64,000 nucleotides of DNA, from assembly GCA_911728455.2 (NCBI GenBank), contig OU452229.1, forward strand, positions 11,227,378 through 11,291,377, written 5' to 3'. The translations under genes and the position numbers were made by a program. The notes beneath the pieces were generated by a model. It worked only from the letters and a program-made list of their open reading frames with translations, was not told where the DNA came from and ran no database searches. Of the stretch, positions 13,231 to 26,233 are shown piece after piece; position 1 is the stretch's first letter, and the number at the start of each line of letters is the position of its first letter. Source of the stretch: Marthasterias glacialis (lineage: Eukaryota; Echinodermata; Asteroidea; Forcipulatida; Asteriidae).

Positions 13231-15122
13231 ATCTAGCCTCACCCATAACATTGACAATTTTAATGCAGAAGCACAAAACAGATTTGAAAAGAGCTGAACG
13301 AAAACACACAATAACAGTCCATGGTCGGTTCTGTCCTTAACAGCCAAACCGGGTGAGAAACATTCACTCTGCTGCAAATAATCTGATAAGGTGTCCACAC
13401 TGACGTCATGATGATGTAGTAAGGTTCAGAATAGCATTGAAAGTACAAAGCCCATCAGCACTTTCACCTCTCGACCCCACCGAATGATGGTTCGTGTGGA
13501 AATGCATTTTTAACGCAATTTAGGTCAATTCCTCGATCAAATAATGTGCATTTAAACATGGTAAGAAGCACACAGTAGAACGTGTTGTCCAATTGTTTCG
13601 TGTTTACCGATATGGCCCTTCAGGGAATACCACTCACGAATTATACAGGGTGCTGAACCTCGCCTTCCATAATTGGGGAGAGAAGAATACAGAGTGACAC
13701 AGACAAACCTGCAGGCCTTGTTGCTCATTCGATCCCCCAGTACTTTCCGATTGGAAACACGAGTGAAAAGACGAATCAGTGTGACCATCCACTTCTAAAA
13801 AAGAAGAAACGAGTCTTAAGTCTACGTTTGGCATGATCCCTGGATATTTCGAAATCCCCATCCGTAACAAATCTTAAGAAATCTCTGTATAGAGAAAGTG
13901 TTTTTAACAAGTTAGTTTGACCTCAAATTGGTTTGACCTCAAATTACAATTATTGGCGACAGGGTTACTGCAAAAGTGCCCGTTATTTATTACAAAAAAA
14001 AAATATATATATAGGCGTATGAGAAATTTCTGCCGAATATGATTTTTGCCTGTGCAAGGGTTTTAGTCAAACTGTCAAAACAATTTCAAGCGAGGTCTTG
14101 AAAATTACAAGCTGAAACACAACATCAAGAAAAAATATTGACAACTTCAACTCGGTGCTACATGTGTGGTAAATTTATTAACATTACCTTAAATCATGAT
14201 CAACAGAACATATACAATTATAAATTCGGTAATTCTGTAAATTAAACGACCTTTTTTCTTTTTTCTTTTTCTTTCTTTTTTGTCTTACAAAATAGATCCC
14301 ATCATCATCTCTTGAGTGGAATACATAATATAATAATTAAAATATAATAATCTCCGATAAACTAAGCTTTTTCCCCTGTTGAACTCCAAGCAAACTTAGG
14401 GCCAATTCTTCAAAGGAGTTGTATGCACATAAAGTCGCTAAGCATAGATATAAAGCTTGACAAAAAAAAAGGTTACCAGACACAGTACCACTGCATTGTT
14501 TGTGGATGGATCCCTCGAAATTTTTGTGAAGCAGATAAATTTGAAGCAGATAAAATTGCTATAGGCGATTTTCTTCACTGAACGAACTTATAAAAAACTA
14601 ACCGGAGTATTGTAAAACAAAGAGCTTCAATATGAACTTAAATGACTAAATTTAATTAAATACCATCTTTTAAAACTAGAAAATCGAGTTTCTGTGGTGA
14701 CAGACTTTTAAGACAATGAAAAGTACTATGGGGTGGTCAACAACTTGAAGTCAAATACAACTTATTTAAAAGTCTTTCTATATTATTTTACAAGTCAATA
14801 AAAAAGCAACCACAATCGATGAATGAAGTAAAATATTTTCAACGAGTCAATAAATTTAAATTATTTCCTAACAATAATTGCATATTACACCGAATTTTCA
14901 TAACACCAATTTAAATAACTTGAATGAACTGTACAATTAGTTAATATTCATTTTCATCACTACCTTATTATTCTTTACATAAGATAAATATATTAAAACA
15001 TACAATATGGTATTTTTTGCCACACAGCCCATTAAAATGTATTTCTTACATGATTCTCTAAAACATCTATTTTACACAATATTATTTACATTATTTACAA
15101 GTCAAGTTGTCAGACACAGAGT
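13231..15122. other. Very AT-rich, no gene recognised
   Basis: A 16-bp direct duplication (GTTTGACCTCAAATT) lies at 13917-13948. The 14.1-15.1 kb part is especially AT-rich and could be 3'UTR or intron, but no polyadenylation site or exon could be assigned. Confidence 0.5.
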
Positions 15123-15299
15123 TTACTCTTTTACACAATCATTCCAATGGAGACGTTTAGAGTTTTTGGGATAACCTTCCACAAACACAAAGTGACGATG
15201 GCCTCGAAAGACCACGCGATTGGGGTTCACTATCTTAAACCGCGGGTAAGTGTCATTCAAAACACAGCATAAAGTGATTTTGACATACACCGCGGACAT
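15123..15299 (-). CDS. Unrecognised 58-residue frame, possible small gene or exon
   Basis: The minus strand has an uninterrupted ATG-to-TAA frame beginning MSAVYVKITLCCVLNDTYPR and ending HWNDCVKE, in a locally GC-richer island within very AT-rich DNA. I recognise no family. The opposite strand in the same codon register is also open from ATG 15147 (METFRVFGITFHKHK) and runs into CCGCGG/GTAAGT, a consensus donor, so the real exon could be the plus-strand one. Either could be chance. Confidence 0.2.
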   Translation of the reverse strand: MSAVYVKITLCCVLNDTYPRFKIVNPNRVVFRGHRHFVFVEGYPKNSKRLHWNDCVKE

Positions 15300-15381
15300 C
15301 GTAAAATAAATAAATAAAACAATTCTATGGTTAGCTTTGCTTCATTTAAAACTGGAGACAAAGACACGCAAATTAGTATTT

Positions 15382-15431
15382 TTTGACATCTACCCTCAAA
15401 TTTATCTTTGACATCTACCCTCAAATCTACT
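15382..15431 (+). repeat. 25-bp tandem duplication
   Basis: TTTGACATCTACCCTCAAAT occurs twice in direct tandem. Confidence 0.85.
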
Positions 15432-15711
15432 GGTCCAGAGTTGACCCGGAAAGCAGTGTCTTAAGTAATGACTATGAAAACAAGCGGTTCGGGAATTAAT
15501 AAATTGATATTACATTTAACTTTGGCTGATTCCGAGTTTGACATTGACAACAGTTTTGCTAAAGTTTGAGTGGAATTGACCCAAACAGAGGTGTAGGGCT
15601 ATACCGTCACGGGAGCCTTAAATATTGACATCAATGTTCACCTGGGGATTTGATGAAGCTTTCACCGATTTTCACTCAATTCACCACTGATACTTGTGAC
15701 TACTTCCCCGC

Positions 15712-15718
15712 TCTCCCC

Positions 15719-15765
<47 letters not shown>

Positions 15766-15785
15766 GCTGTTCCGCTCTCGCTCTT
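15712..15785 (+). repeat. (CT)n microsatellite
   Basis: About 20 CT units with imperfect CTCGCT and CCCCCT edges. Confidence 0.95.
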
Positions 15786-18700
15786 TCGTTATCCATTTCA
15801 TTCCGTCAACCCCTTAACATTCCTTCCACGTACAAGACTCTTTCATAAATCATCCACACAATTTGTCTCACATTTCTGACACCGACCTGTCTAACCGTAA
15901 GCCTTTAACGTGTTTATTACCACAGTAAACGTGTCACCGCAATTGTGTAGGCACCGTAGCACAGAAGAATAACCAAAAACCGTAACCTTTCTAAATTGAG
16001 CGAATTTTTTGTTGGGGACACGAACGAACGAGAATGTATAAGATGACGAAACCCAGCGGACACCTTCATGTTACATTTCAACACTTGCGTTTTGGTAACT
16101 TCATTCTCAATCTCCATCTGTTAGTTCCTGTGTTTGTTTGCTTTTACACCCTTGATCCTTGTTGTATAATTAGTTCACAGTTTGCCGAGATTAGTAATCC
16201 ATCCTAGTTCGTTTATTTATTTACTAATACTTTTTTTTACATTGAACTTCTTGGCACAAAAAACTCGTAGGAACATTGTTACGACTATATGTTTGTAAAA
16301 CGATTGAAAGTGGCATACACGTAATTTTTTTATTAAAACATTGTTTGAATGGTAAATGAGGCCTCTATTTAATGCCTCAATTTATATGTTTAATTTGGAT
16401 TGAATTGCGTTCGGCGTTAGACAGTGGTTGATAAAAATCAACAAAGCGAGTGTCCTCTGTGTCACCACGTTTTCTAAATGTGTCACACCGATTCACGCTA
16501 TACGCAACGCAACATCGCATCAAATCACATTTTCACTTATACATTACACCAAACTGCTCCTTACCACACCACGCCACAGTGTCCCAGATGAGTGCACACG
16601 AACTCACGCACCGATTAACACCTTTACGCCACAATACTCCATCCTACTCCGCGAAGGCACAGAACCCCGCTCTAACACCCCCACTTCATGAATCAAAAAT
16701 ATCCCACAGGTTAACAACATTGACCTCGAACCTCCCAAACTGTGTATAGGAGTCCTTCAAACGTTTACACCATCAGAAAGGTCAGTTCATTGTCAAAATC
16801 AGCTGGAGTAAAACAACGCACTGCATTCAACTGCAATAATAAATCAATGGGTTCTACATTGACTATTATTCATAAAACAATAGTTAAAAAGACAAGTTTA
16901 TTTCCAAGCAAGCGTTTGAGAATAAAACGGCGAAGTCACCTGCCCATAAATGCATGTTCCTATGGTAATACATGATTTTCAAACACAGCCGGACGAATCA
17001 CCAACTAAACAGTTAACATTCACCTGTTGCACGCAAAATGCAATTGCAATTATTACCAACGAATTTAAATCTCAGGCATTAATGTCAGAAATACAAAGTT
17101 GTCCATGGACTGCACCACTCTTGTACGCACCCAAATATTTGCACCGTGTCCAGGGCAAACTTCGACCTGCTGTGATGAATTGCTTACAGACCAGAAAGTG
17201 TAAATTTTTTGATTACCTAGTACAGACTTCAGCAAAATAGGTCAACCGTACATTTGAAATCTCGTCCCCGTACACAGTCAAAGCGGGGTGAAGGGCACTT
17301 TGGGTTATAAGGGATTCGCACATCAATTCAAACGTTCAGTTGGATGATTAGATAAATACCATATTTACTTTAGAGTGTCAGTAGCTTTATATGTGTTACC
17401 TTGTTACATAAATTTCTTATATATTACCATAGCTATAGAGTCAAGAGTCAAAATAACCTCACATAAGATGTAAACATTCCTTTAAATATAACCTTACATA
17501 AGACGTAACATTCCTTTAAATTCAAATCGAAGACTTTGCCCCAGAAAACAAACACAATCAGTATTAGAATTTGTAGCGAAAACCTTCAAAATTGTTTAAC
17601 TCTACTGGCAATTATTTCCAACCCAAATTATTAAGATTATTCTTGACACCATTATACTCTGATTTTCTTTAAAAAATGTATATGACGGAAAAGACAAACA
17701 CAGATCATTCCTCTTACGAATAAAATCAACCTTAAGGTGAAAAGATACACACAAAAAAGAAGAAAGAATCAACAAAATAAAATACAAATATATATGTATT
17801 AGAATATCAAGAACTTCCCATCTCAGCAAAATAACGCCTTTTAATGTGATTTTCCCTCACAATCCAAATACAATATGACATTTCCTTTCCTAGTGCGCCG
17901 AGTGCAGATGAAAGTTTACACTTCCATGGAATACCCGCAAAAACACCTGGATGATTATTGTGTAGCGGGAATGACGTCGAAACGGGATAGAGCGGGGGTA
18001 GTAAAGAAGGAGCAATTAGGACCCCAAACGAGGAGGAACTAAAGAACTAACAGGGGCTTTTCTGTGCAACCTGTCTAACAATACACTTTCGGGTTAATAT
18101 GTCAGCATAAACACCAAAACCAAGACGTCTGGCTACGTTTTTATGAGATCATCGAGTACTTTGTATTTCCGAATAAAAAGATAAAATCAACACTAGCTCG
18201 CATCTCATATTTAAGTTTTTCCACTGATATTTTACAACCGAAAACAAATAAAAAGGCGTAATATTGTTTTTTACAGCAGTGCTTTTCTGAATGTAATAAG
18301 TGTCGCCATTGACGGATGTCTTGGATAAATATTATTTTTACATAAACTGTTTTAAAACTGTGTATGTATCCTCTTCGAAGTTCCCCTGCAGCGTAAAAAG
18401 ACAATTTTGTGGAAATGTAAGCAGCTTGCACAGGAAGCTTTCGATCCTCCCGTCAAATTCAACAAGGTGGGACTTTACTTTGGCTGCGTAAGTGCCAGAA
18501 ACGTCTTGCGCTCAAGCGTAAGGAGACAAGTGTTATAAAACCGACTTTACCAGGTACTCTAGCGGCAATGGCTCCCGCATGTCCCGTTAACAATAACCAG
18601 GAGCTGTAAGAAAAAATCCAGAACTCATTTCCCACTTTCTGCATCGGCTAAAATTAGAAGCGAGTGTATATTTGACGAAAATATTTTGACGACTGCTTTT

Positions 18701-19270
18701 GTCATATTAAAATCCTTCGGGGAGTTTAGCCGACGAGTATCAATGCTTCGTTGGGATTGTCTTCATGTATATATAACCATTCCTTGAGTTGACAATGCTG
18801 CGCTGCGATTGTCTTCAGCATAGAATAATTCCCTTGAATATCATTTCAAGGTATTGATCATGCGGTAAAGACAATCATAACAAAGCTTGCAACCATCGCG
18901 GTCAGATTTTATCGAGCACTAAGACAGATTATAGGCACTGGATCAGTCTAACTACATGGCGTCACAACACACATTCCCTATGCAACAGTTTAGTGAAAAG
19001 CCTCAGAACATTGTGTGACATTAGATAACTTGCCTAGGGTAAGTAAGGCTTTCTTTACGATTGCTAGAACCTCAAACATGTAGATTGAGTTTCTACCATG
19101 GGTACGTTAACAGTCACACTGAATACAGGTACAAGTACGAATACACCTCGTGGTCATGTTGACAGAGTTCATGTTCGTCCACACGAAAAAATGTGATTTA
19201 CAAATACTTTACGAAATTTTACACTTTTAGTTTAGTAAGACTTACCACCGACTGAGTTTACGTCTACTGT
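15786..19270. other. No gene recognised
   Basis: AT-rich. A ~36-bp tandem duplication (ATAACCTYACATAAGAYGTAA type, followed by a shared CATTCCTTTAAAT) lies at 17453-17523, and a ~50-bp imperfect duplication with GATTGTCTTCA at 18740-18840. On the minus strand TTTTTTCTTACAG at 18606-18618 is acceptor-like ahead of an open frame, but no family is recognisable. Confidence 0.5.
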
Positions 19271-19274
19271 AATA

Positions 19275-19425
19275 TTGATAAAGTTATGTGAAGTGGTCCG
19301 GTTAGTAGGGTAGTGGGGTTAATGTAGATATTCCTGTTGCTATGAAGTGTAACATTTTGCCGGTCTTCCAAGCGGGTTCGAACCCCATCCGTGTGTCTCG
19401 GGTAAATCTACGGGACGAGTACTTT
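19275..19425 (+). other. Possible decayed tRNA-like SINE head
   Basis: GGGTTCGAACCCC at about 19374-19386 is a perfect RNA polymerase III B-box-like word, and GTGGTCCGGTTAGTAGGG about 80 bases upstream is weakly A-box-like. No acceptor-stem pairing or conserved SINE core was found, so this is only a suggestion of an old tRNA-derived repeat. Confidence 0.25.
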
Positions 19426-19429
19426 CTTA

Positions 19430-19690
19430 AAGTAAAAGTGTGAAAACATCACTTTCTTTCCCGAGTGGTGGTGTAATTTTCACTCTTTTTAGAGTGCAAT
19501 TATCTTTAGTTTGCTCGTTTAGAGTGAAGTTTGAGTAAACTTCACTCTGAATCGAGTGAAAAAGAAAACGTTTCCACTCTAAAAAGACTTGTCCGCCATT
19601 TGGCTCTTTTAAAAGAGTGGTATGGGGGACAACTCCTTTTGGGGAACTTTGGCTGAAATATGAAATCTCACTGGACGCCATTTCCGCAAG
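19430..19690. repeat. Hairpin-rich low-copy sequence with GAGTG words
   Basis: GAGTGAAGTTT and AAACTTCACTC (about 19525-19550) are perfect inverted repeats. GAGTG and CACTC recur six or more times around them. Possibly part of a decayed short transposon. Confidence 0.4.
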
Positions 19691-20017
19691 TGACTCTATT
19701 CATACAACAATAGATTCGTGCAGACCAGTGTAGACAATGACCATTGCTATCAATGGGAAACAAAGCATTCACTTGCCGAAATGGCGCCCATGCGTATTTC
19801 ACTTTCCAACAATAGATAAAGGCCAAGTTCCCCATCTTGCGCCTTCGGCGCTCTATAATCTTTGGTTAAAACCGCTGCCCGTTTACGTTGGTTGGGTCAC
19901 TATAAATGGTCAGCCGACGTCCGTCCCCATCCACACCACACCTAGAAACTGACCGTTAAACTAACACAGTCACTGCTTTCTCACGTGTGGGCGGCTCCTA
20001 AATGTACCTCGAAACTT

Positions 20018-20310
20018 AAAGGGACACGTTGCCTTCGGATTGGGGGCTTTTGGGCTATGAAAAGCGTATGTTATGAAAGGAACATAGTTGGAAGGATTTA
20101 AAAGCAGAATATAATGATTTACATAAACATCCCTTGAAATTCTGTGGTTTATACAATTACGTTGTTTGACCCCACGAAATGGTGGACCGTTCGTTTCTAT
20201 GTGGTTCCGCTAGTTGTGTTTTTAATCACTACTCACTAATTACAGCATACTGTACGTCATTTTTACATGGACAACTCTTAAAACATTAATAAAACATGTA
20301 AGGTATGTAG
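20018..20310 (+). repeat. Interspersed repeat 'AAAGGGACACGTTGCC', copy 1
   Basis: Begins AAAGGGACACGTTGCCTT and shares with 31376-31660 the words GGGCTATGAAAAG, TTATGAAA, ATAATGATT, TGTGGTTT and CACTACTCACTAATT in the same order. No inverted termini or protein were found. I associate this family from memory with sea-star DNA. Confidence 0.7.
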
Positions 20311-22145
20311 AAGTTTGGGTAAGCAACGACACACACAGGAACATCAAGTTTGTAGATCGTTAATTATGTTGGTAAGAGTATATCCACTGTAAGCCACGCC
20401 TACTCCATTCAAACTGGCTCTATTGATTGCCAGAAGCTCACATAAGAAAATGAATTGAACGTTTTGTCTAAGATGATTTATGTAAAAACAACCTAATTTC
20501 TGGACTGGCCTCTCATGTCTTTGCAAAGACTCTAGGGCGTATCAGAAATATCGGTTTCTGTCATAAGAAATGTCTTTGAACAAAGGAATGGGTGTTTTCC
20601 GGTACAACAGCACAGTAACGTAAGCCAGCTTCCAAACCGGAAGTATAGCCTAAACCTGGGTGTGCAGCAGATGCGCACGCGTGTGACGCAATGACACCAA
20701 CAGGAAAGGGGTGTGGCGTAGATGGTAACCTATGTAAAACGTGCATGTAAATAATGAGTTGTTCACCACTGGTACTTTTCAGATCCACAATTCATTAAGT
20801 TTTGTGTACATATGTTGTCTCAGCAAACCTAATTAAACTGTATTCCCACTGTGCAAAGTTTAAAATCTTACTTCAATTACGCAATGGGTTTGAGAGGGAG
20901 ATTCCAGATCTAAAGCTGCTGTCTTTTTCAATTTACATAAACCATTCAGTATGAAATTATTTCATCTTTTTAAAACATTTACTCGGTTTTATTACGCAAA
21001 AAAGTAGCTACAATTGTGTCAATACGGCTGGTGTTTCAACAAAAACATGGGACGTTGGTCGTTGGATTATTTTCATTGTGTGTAATTTGATATTAGTATT
21101 TTACAGGCTTGCCTTTTTTTTCTTCGCATTGCTTATTTAACCCAATTCAATGTGAATAACACGTTATTATTTTCGCACAACTGCCCATGTAATGTTTGAA
21201 AAACTAAAGCAAGCGGTTGTTTCCGTACAAAGCCAAATTTGTTTTCCGTTTCGTTTAATGTTTTTAAAAATAAATTTCGCCACTGTTTATTCCACAATCA
21301 GACCAGTCCCCCAATTTAAACAGGTATTTGCAGTTCACACACAACACGTAGTTCAATTCAAAACTCTTATGAAGCCGTCAGACGACCCACATATAGGCCA
21401 ATGTGAAAGCCACACCACGACGTGAGACGGGCTTCTTCTCTGCATCTCACAAAGAACGCCCGATGGATTTTTTCGATTACAAAACGTTTCTTCGCACTCT
21501 GATGATATACTCCCCCGCCAGAATCTGTCACAACAAAACCCTATAAAGAGAGAAGCCGGACATGAACTGCCAATGAAAGCAGTTTCATGTGTATCTAGGG
21601 TAGCATTTCCAATCGTGAAGGATGAAGGAGACTCCGGCCCCCGCGGGGCCGAAACGTCCGCAGTACCAGGGCAGGTTGCGGGACTATACCCCGAAGCGTC
21701 CCGATACAATTCCCCCCGCCGCTAGTCTCGGTTGACGAATTGACTTGTCAGCGCATAGTCAATGAGTGACTTTCGATCGAGTCACAATTGCTTCTTCAGG
21801 TGTCCCGATCTGGTTGTGACCATTTTATTTTATTTTATTTTATTTGTGTCTTTCTCTTTCTGTTTTATTTTGAAACATGAGATACACTGTTAAAGAATCC
21901 CCGGGCAATCACAAATATTTTCCGTGGAGATCGGTGTACTTATTTAACACTTCGTCCCATTTCCGCCTTTTTTGTCCAAATGACTCCTGAAATATGATCT
22001 GGAAAATTGTTTTATAACTCTGTGACAACAACTTGAACGTTTGAAAGTATCAATCTCTCAGTTTATGTAAAACACACCACAAAGGGTCTTTAATGCCTTA
22101 TCATGTGACTGTTTTATACTCATTCATCGCACCTGGAACGTACAT
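20311..22145. other. No gene recognised
   Basis: No supported gene. At 21620-21660 GACTCCGGCCCCCGCGGGGCC, a strong hairpin, is followed by GAAACGTCC, a motif combination reminiscent of Penelope-like element ends. A (TTTTA)n run lies at 21823-21847. Confidence 0.5.
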
Positions 22146-22148
22146 GTT

Positions 22149-22322
22149 CACTGCAAAAGCTGGGGTGTTAAATTGATTCCCTCGGTATATAAATATGTGA
22201 CAACACCGACATGGTGTTAGTTATCCCCATTGCTTTATCGTTGGTAAAATTAACACCACGTTGGTGTTGTCACATATATAAATACCGAGAGAATCAAATT
22301 AACACCCCAGTTTTGGCAGTGT
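22149..22322. mobile_element. Palindromic CACTG-ended MITE (~174 bp)
   Basis: The two ends mirror each other over about 58 bases: CACTGCAAAAGCTGGGGTGT at the left, with CTCGGTATATAAATATGTGA and CAACACC further in, and the reverse complement at the right ending in GGCAGTG. CACTG ends fit a CACTA/Chapaev-type DNA transposon; the flanks (GTT/TTG) allow only a tentative 2-bp target duplication. Confidence 0.8.
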
Positions 22323-22714
22323 TGCCTCGTCGTGAGGCCCGGCCCAAAATCTCGTGTGATTTCGGCAAGGAGATTCAATAACCGTGAGCCTTAACCACAG
22401 TTGAAGTCAAAGCCGAAGCCGTTGTTCTGAAAAAATAAGTTATTTGAAAGCTACCTTGTAAAACACCACAGGCATCGATGTCAACAGTACGTGACTGTTC
22501 ACATTAGTACTTATCAGTGATAAAGATACGTCGCCTCAAAGTCTTTCTCCGTTATACATTGAGGCGGAAAGGATCAGAATCATGCCGGGCTCGTCTTCAT
22601 ACCTCTATGTACCAGACGGGCCCAAATTCAACGCCGAGCAAAAACAATTTACTGTGGTACCAGTCACCACATTGTGGAAAAACATGGTACTTCGGCTGGT
22701 AACCGATTCCTGCT

Positions 22715-23010
22715 AAGCATTATCTTGTCTTTACTAATTAAAACAAGCACGATCAAAAGCTTTATGAAATTGGTACCGGATTGGGTGTAGTCGAATCGAG
22801 TATGGGCGGGTGAATTAGTCTGGCACTTCAATGACCTGACAATTTAACTAACTTGCATTATCTTTATAATTCATTAGCATTATGTCGTCTGTACTAATAA
22901 ACTCGATCAAAAGCTTTATGAAATGGGTACCAGATTGGGTGTAGTCGAATCGAGTATGGGTGGGGGAATTAGTCTGGCACTTCTATGAAATGACAATCTA
23001 ACTATCTTTT
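22715..23010 (+). repeat. 160-bp tandem duplication
   Basis: Two direct copies start at 22715 and about 22875. Both hold GATCAAAAGCTTTATGAAAT, GATTGGGTGTAGTCGAATCG and TTAGTCTGGCACTTC, with scattered differences. Confidence 0.85.
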
Positions 23011-23779
23011 TGTGTGGGATCTGACGAAAACAGCCAGGTCATAAAATATGTATATTCTATCCTTCACAAGCGTCTGTGTGCCGTGGGTGGTTTGGCTCCA
23101 GGCTGAGTATTACTGAGGCAAATATCAATATAAATCATATCAATACAACACTTTGTGTGGATATTTGGGTCATAACCGAATTACATAATATAAAAAATGA
23201 TGATGGTAGCCTGTATTGTGTGTTATTATGCCATATCATGGGCATTAGGTCAATTTAAGCGGCGTGTCTTGGGTCAAATCAGTTAAGTTAGCGGCACGAA
23301 TTCTATCCTCGCGAGAGAGTGAAAATCATGTTTGGGCGTGGTGTCGGGGCTTAAGGTGTCAAGCCTCGGGCTGGTCGAATTTCAGACCCATTATAGCGTG
23401 GGCTAGATTAGCAGAGTCGTGTACCAGACCAGACTATACTCTTGGGACATAACCATCAGAAGATATGTTGGAGTACATTTCAATGATACGGTGTGCGTGC
23501 ATCTTCACAAGAAATTAATCAAAAATGGCGTCCATATGCCATTATTTCATGGAGCTGATCAGTACACATATTTACTTAGCACGGACAAATATTGCTTAGC
23601 ACAGACACATATAACCAGCCACCACATATTGTACTGTAAATAGTGTGACAGCTACTTTGGATATTTTTGCTTCGTAGATCAATTATCTAAGTAATACTTT
23701 CTAATAGATCTATTGTTATTGTAGCAGTGGTGTCCGAAGCAACCAAGTGAGAAAACAAAACTGATACAAAACGCAATCA
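23011..23779. other. No gene recognised
   Basis: Mixed sequence without a supported exon, tRNA or transposon terminus. Confidence 0.4.
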
Positions 23780-23879
23780 TTCAATTATTGATGGCTCCGA
23801 CAATATGCACCTTTTTGCGTTGGATCAAAAATGTTAAGTGCTGGATTCAACGCTTTCAAAGTGCTGTCACTCCCCGAAC

Positions 23880-23977
23880 AATTGTAAGTGTTGGACTCAA
23901 CACTTTATTGTTTAAACTGCACAAATATATACGCCAAGAGAATCAATTTAACACTCCAGTTTCTGCAGTGTACCCTC
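23880..23977. mobile_element. Fragment related to the 22.15 kb MITE
   Basis: AAATATATACGCCAAGAGAA, TCAATTTAACACTCCAG and TTTCTGCAGTG mirror the right end of the 22.15 kb element. The left part instead holds TAAGTGTTGGACTCAACACT, a variant of a preceding TTAAGTGCTGGATTCAACGC block. Confidence 0.6.
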
Positions 23978-24315
23978 AACACAATCATCATTATTTCACA
24001 ATGATTGATTTAATGAGCTTTACGTAAAGAAAACCCAGTCATCCATTTAATTATGCTCATAAAATTGTCGTTTGTGGAGACGTAATTAAAGTGTGTCTCC
24101 GCTCGAAAAACAGCTAATTGCTGCCCGAAAGAGGTCAATGTTGTGCATAGAAAGCGAAATGCCGAGTTTTAGATACTGCAATGTTTTGTTTTTGGAAGAG
24201 TAAATTCGTCTTAATATATCTGTTTAAAAAAGGGGGATTAGTCAAGCAACCTGTGTGAGAAAATTCTTCAAATTATTAGGTCGAGAGCCATAGTATGAAT
24301 CAGCTTTATTATGAA

Positions 24316-24316
<1 letters not shown>

Positions 24317-24346
<30 letters not shown>

Positions 24347-24397
24347 CTGCTGCTGCTGCTGTTGTTGTTGTTGTTGTTGTTGTTGGTGTTGTTGTTT
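24317..24397 (+). repeat. (TTG)n / (CTG)n microsatellite
   Basis: About 27 triplets, with a five-unit GCT block in the middle. Open frames across it are artefacts. Confidence 0.95.
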
Positions 24398-25053
24398 GGT
24401 TCACTTGCGATTATTATCGGTTTGCAATATTACAACATCTGGGTTTTATTTTGTGTTATTTTTTCCCATGCACATGTATGGCAGTATATCAGATGTAAAC
24501 ATTTTTCAGGATGCTTCTAATATCAAATTAAGAAAATGACGCTTCCTGATAAACAACAATGTTTTCATTCCCCAATCTTTAGCGATTGAAATCTTTACAG
24601 TCTAATATTGACATGCAGAAATAATACCGCTAAACGTAAATTTAGAAAAGGAAACACCAACAAAAACACACAAAGTGGGTTTTATCTCGTGCAACATTGA
24701 TACATGATTGGACACGGTGTTAACTGAGCTGTTTTTTTTTAAGCTGCAATTTACAGCTCATTTCACTTGTTTCTACAGACTGAAGATTATGTTGCGTCTG
24801 ACCCCGTTTCCCCCAGAGACTAATAATCATTTTTAACAGTGGGGTTGTATTAAATGAAAAACGCGGAATAAATTATATATAAAAACGTATGAAGAACGAT
24901 GTATATTAGGCCTACGAACGGTTCTTTACGCTGAAATGACCCTTTGCACTGTAACATCACGAGGGCTACTGTGTGACTATTGTCTGCCTTTTCGGAGTAA
25001 AAAAGCACGCATCGCCTAAAATGCCCACTTAACATTGGGAGTTAACCTTACGC

Positions 25054-25419
25054 TCAAAGGTAAAAATACAGGACTGGAAGTCATCACAATTTGTTTTCTT
25101 CTTTTTTAGTATCAGTCTGAAAGCTTATTCATTATGAAATTCATACCAGTATCAATCTTCCATAGAAATATTTCTGTCTGAAATACTGTCAAAGTCGAGA
25201 AAATAGAATTTGGAGACCCCCATTTTAATTCCGGTTGAAACAATCGAAATTAAGGACAATGTGTTTACATGCTGAAAAGTGTGCATGGTTGTTCACTATT
25301 TTCTCCTGACTCGACTACGGATTGAGCTCACATTTTCACAGGTTTGTTTTTCTTACTGAATTACACAAAGTAAGAACACAGCACTATCAGCTTTACCAAT
25401 TTTATATTTTACATTTGAA
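25054..25419 (+). mobile_element. MITE-A copy 1
   Basis: A member of a ~350-bp non-coding inverted-repeat family. The left end has CAAAGGTAAAAATACAGGAC, the right end CCAATTTTATATTTTACATTTG. The core holds AGTATCAGTCTGAAAGCTTA, TTTCTGTCTGAAATACTGTC, CAATCGAAATTAAGGACAAT and GTGTTTACATGCTGAAAAGT. Reference for the family: 42387-42737. Confidence 0.8.
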
Positions 25420-26233
25420 ATGCCGCAAGTATAGATTTATCTTGGGTGATGACGTCAGGTCGGTGTTAGACTTGCAGGGACGCTGTGTAGTAGCAATTTT
25501 ACCTGGTAAATCTTTATTCCAGGATGTTTGCGCAATGCACTTTGCTCATGTTTTTGTAAACATAGACAACTGCGCAAATACTTTTTACGCGAAGTACAGT
25601 TATATGGGGACGCACGCGTTTAGCCGTGGAACGATGTGCATGCTGGTCTCGACAAAATAACTCTTCCCATGAAATAATGTAAACTGCACATCATGCGTGC
25701 GCACTAACACTACAAACATTTCCATTGTTGATCAACAAACCGTGCTGGTTGGCATGGACGGCCAAATGTAACAAAACATTGAAGTCTTGTTGACCAAATT
25801 CAAAATGTTTGCAATTTTCTATTTCAAGAAAATACATCCCAATATTGGTTGGGTTGTATCCAACAAATATTGAACATTTTTTAAATATTTGTGTAAGATT
25901 TTTGCAAACTATGATTATCTGTTTTTGCTTTGCATTCATGGCTCCCCGTAGTGTTTGCATCTTGGTTAGCAAAAATTCGGGCTGTGACGTTGCAAAAGAA
26001 AGGTCTGTACCGGTGGTTCATGAATGAACATCGCGCCTTCTTGTGTGGGGGCTAAAGGTGGCGTGACGCATACGCGTTTGTGCGTCTGCTTAGTGCACAA
26101 CTATGTTGCGTTTGCCCACCAATAATTTCTGTACGCATGCGTGAATGTAATTAGCATCTTTCATGAGAAAGGCTAATGTGCCGACATCTAGACCAGGATG
26201 CAAAGTCCTCAATACTAATAGTCAGGTACCAAG
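25420..26233. other. GPCR 3' flank, no second gene
   Basis: Presumed downstream flank or 3'UTR of the minus-strand receptor. CpG-containing words (GACGCACGCG, ACGCATACGCG) occur near 25607 and 26067. No exon recognised. Confidence 0.4.

Noticed and set aside
18459..18644. Minus-strand exon after TTTCTTACAG
   Set aside because: Good acceptor and open frame, but no matching donor, family or neighbouring exon was found.
25322..25660. 112-residue frame
   Set aside because: Its first third lies inside MITE-A copy 1 and the rest has no recognisable domain.
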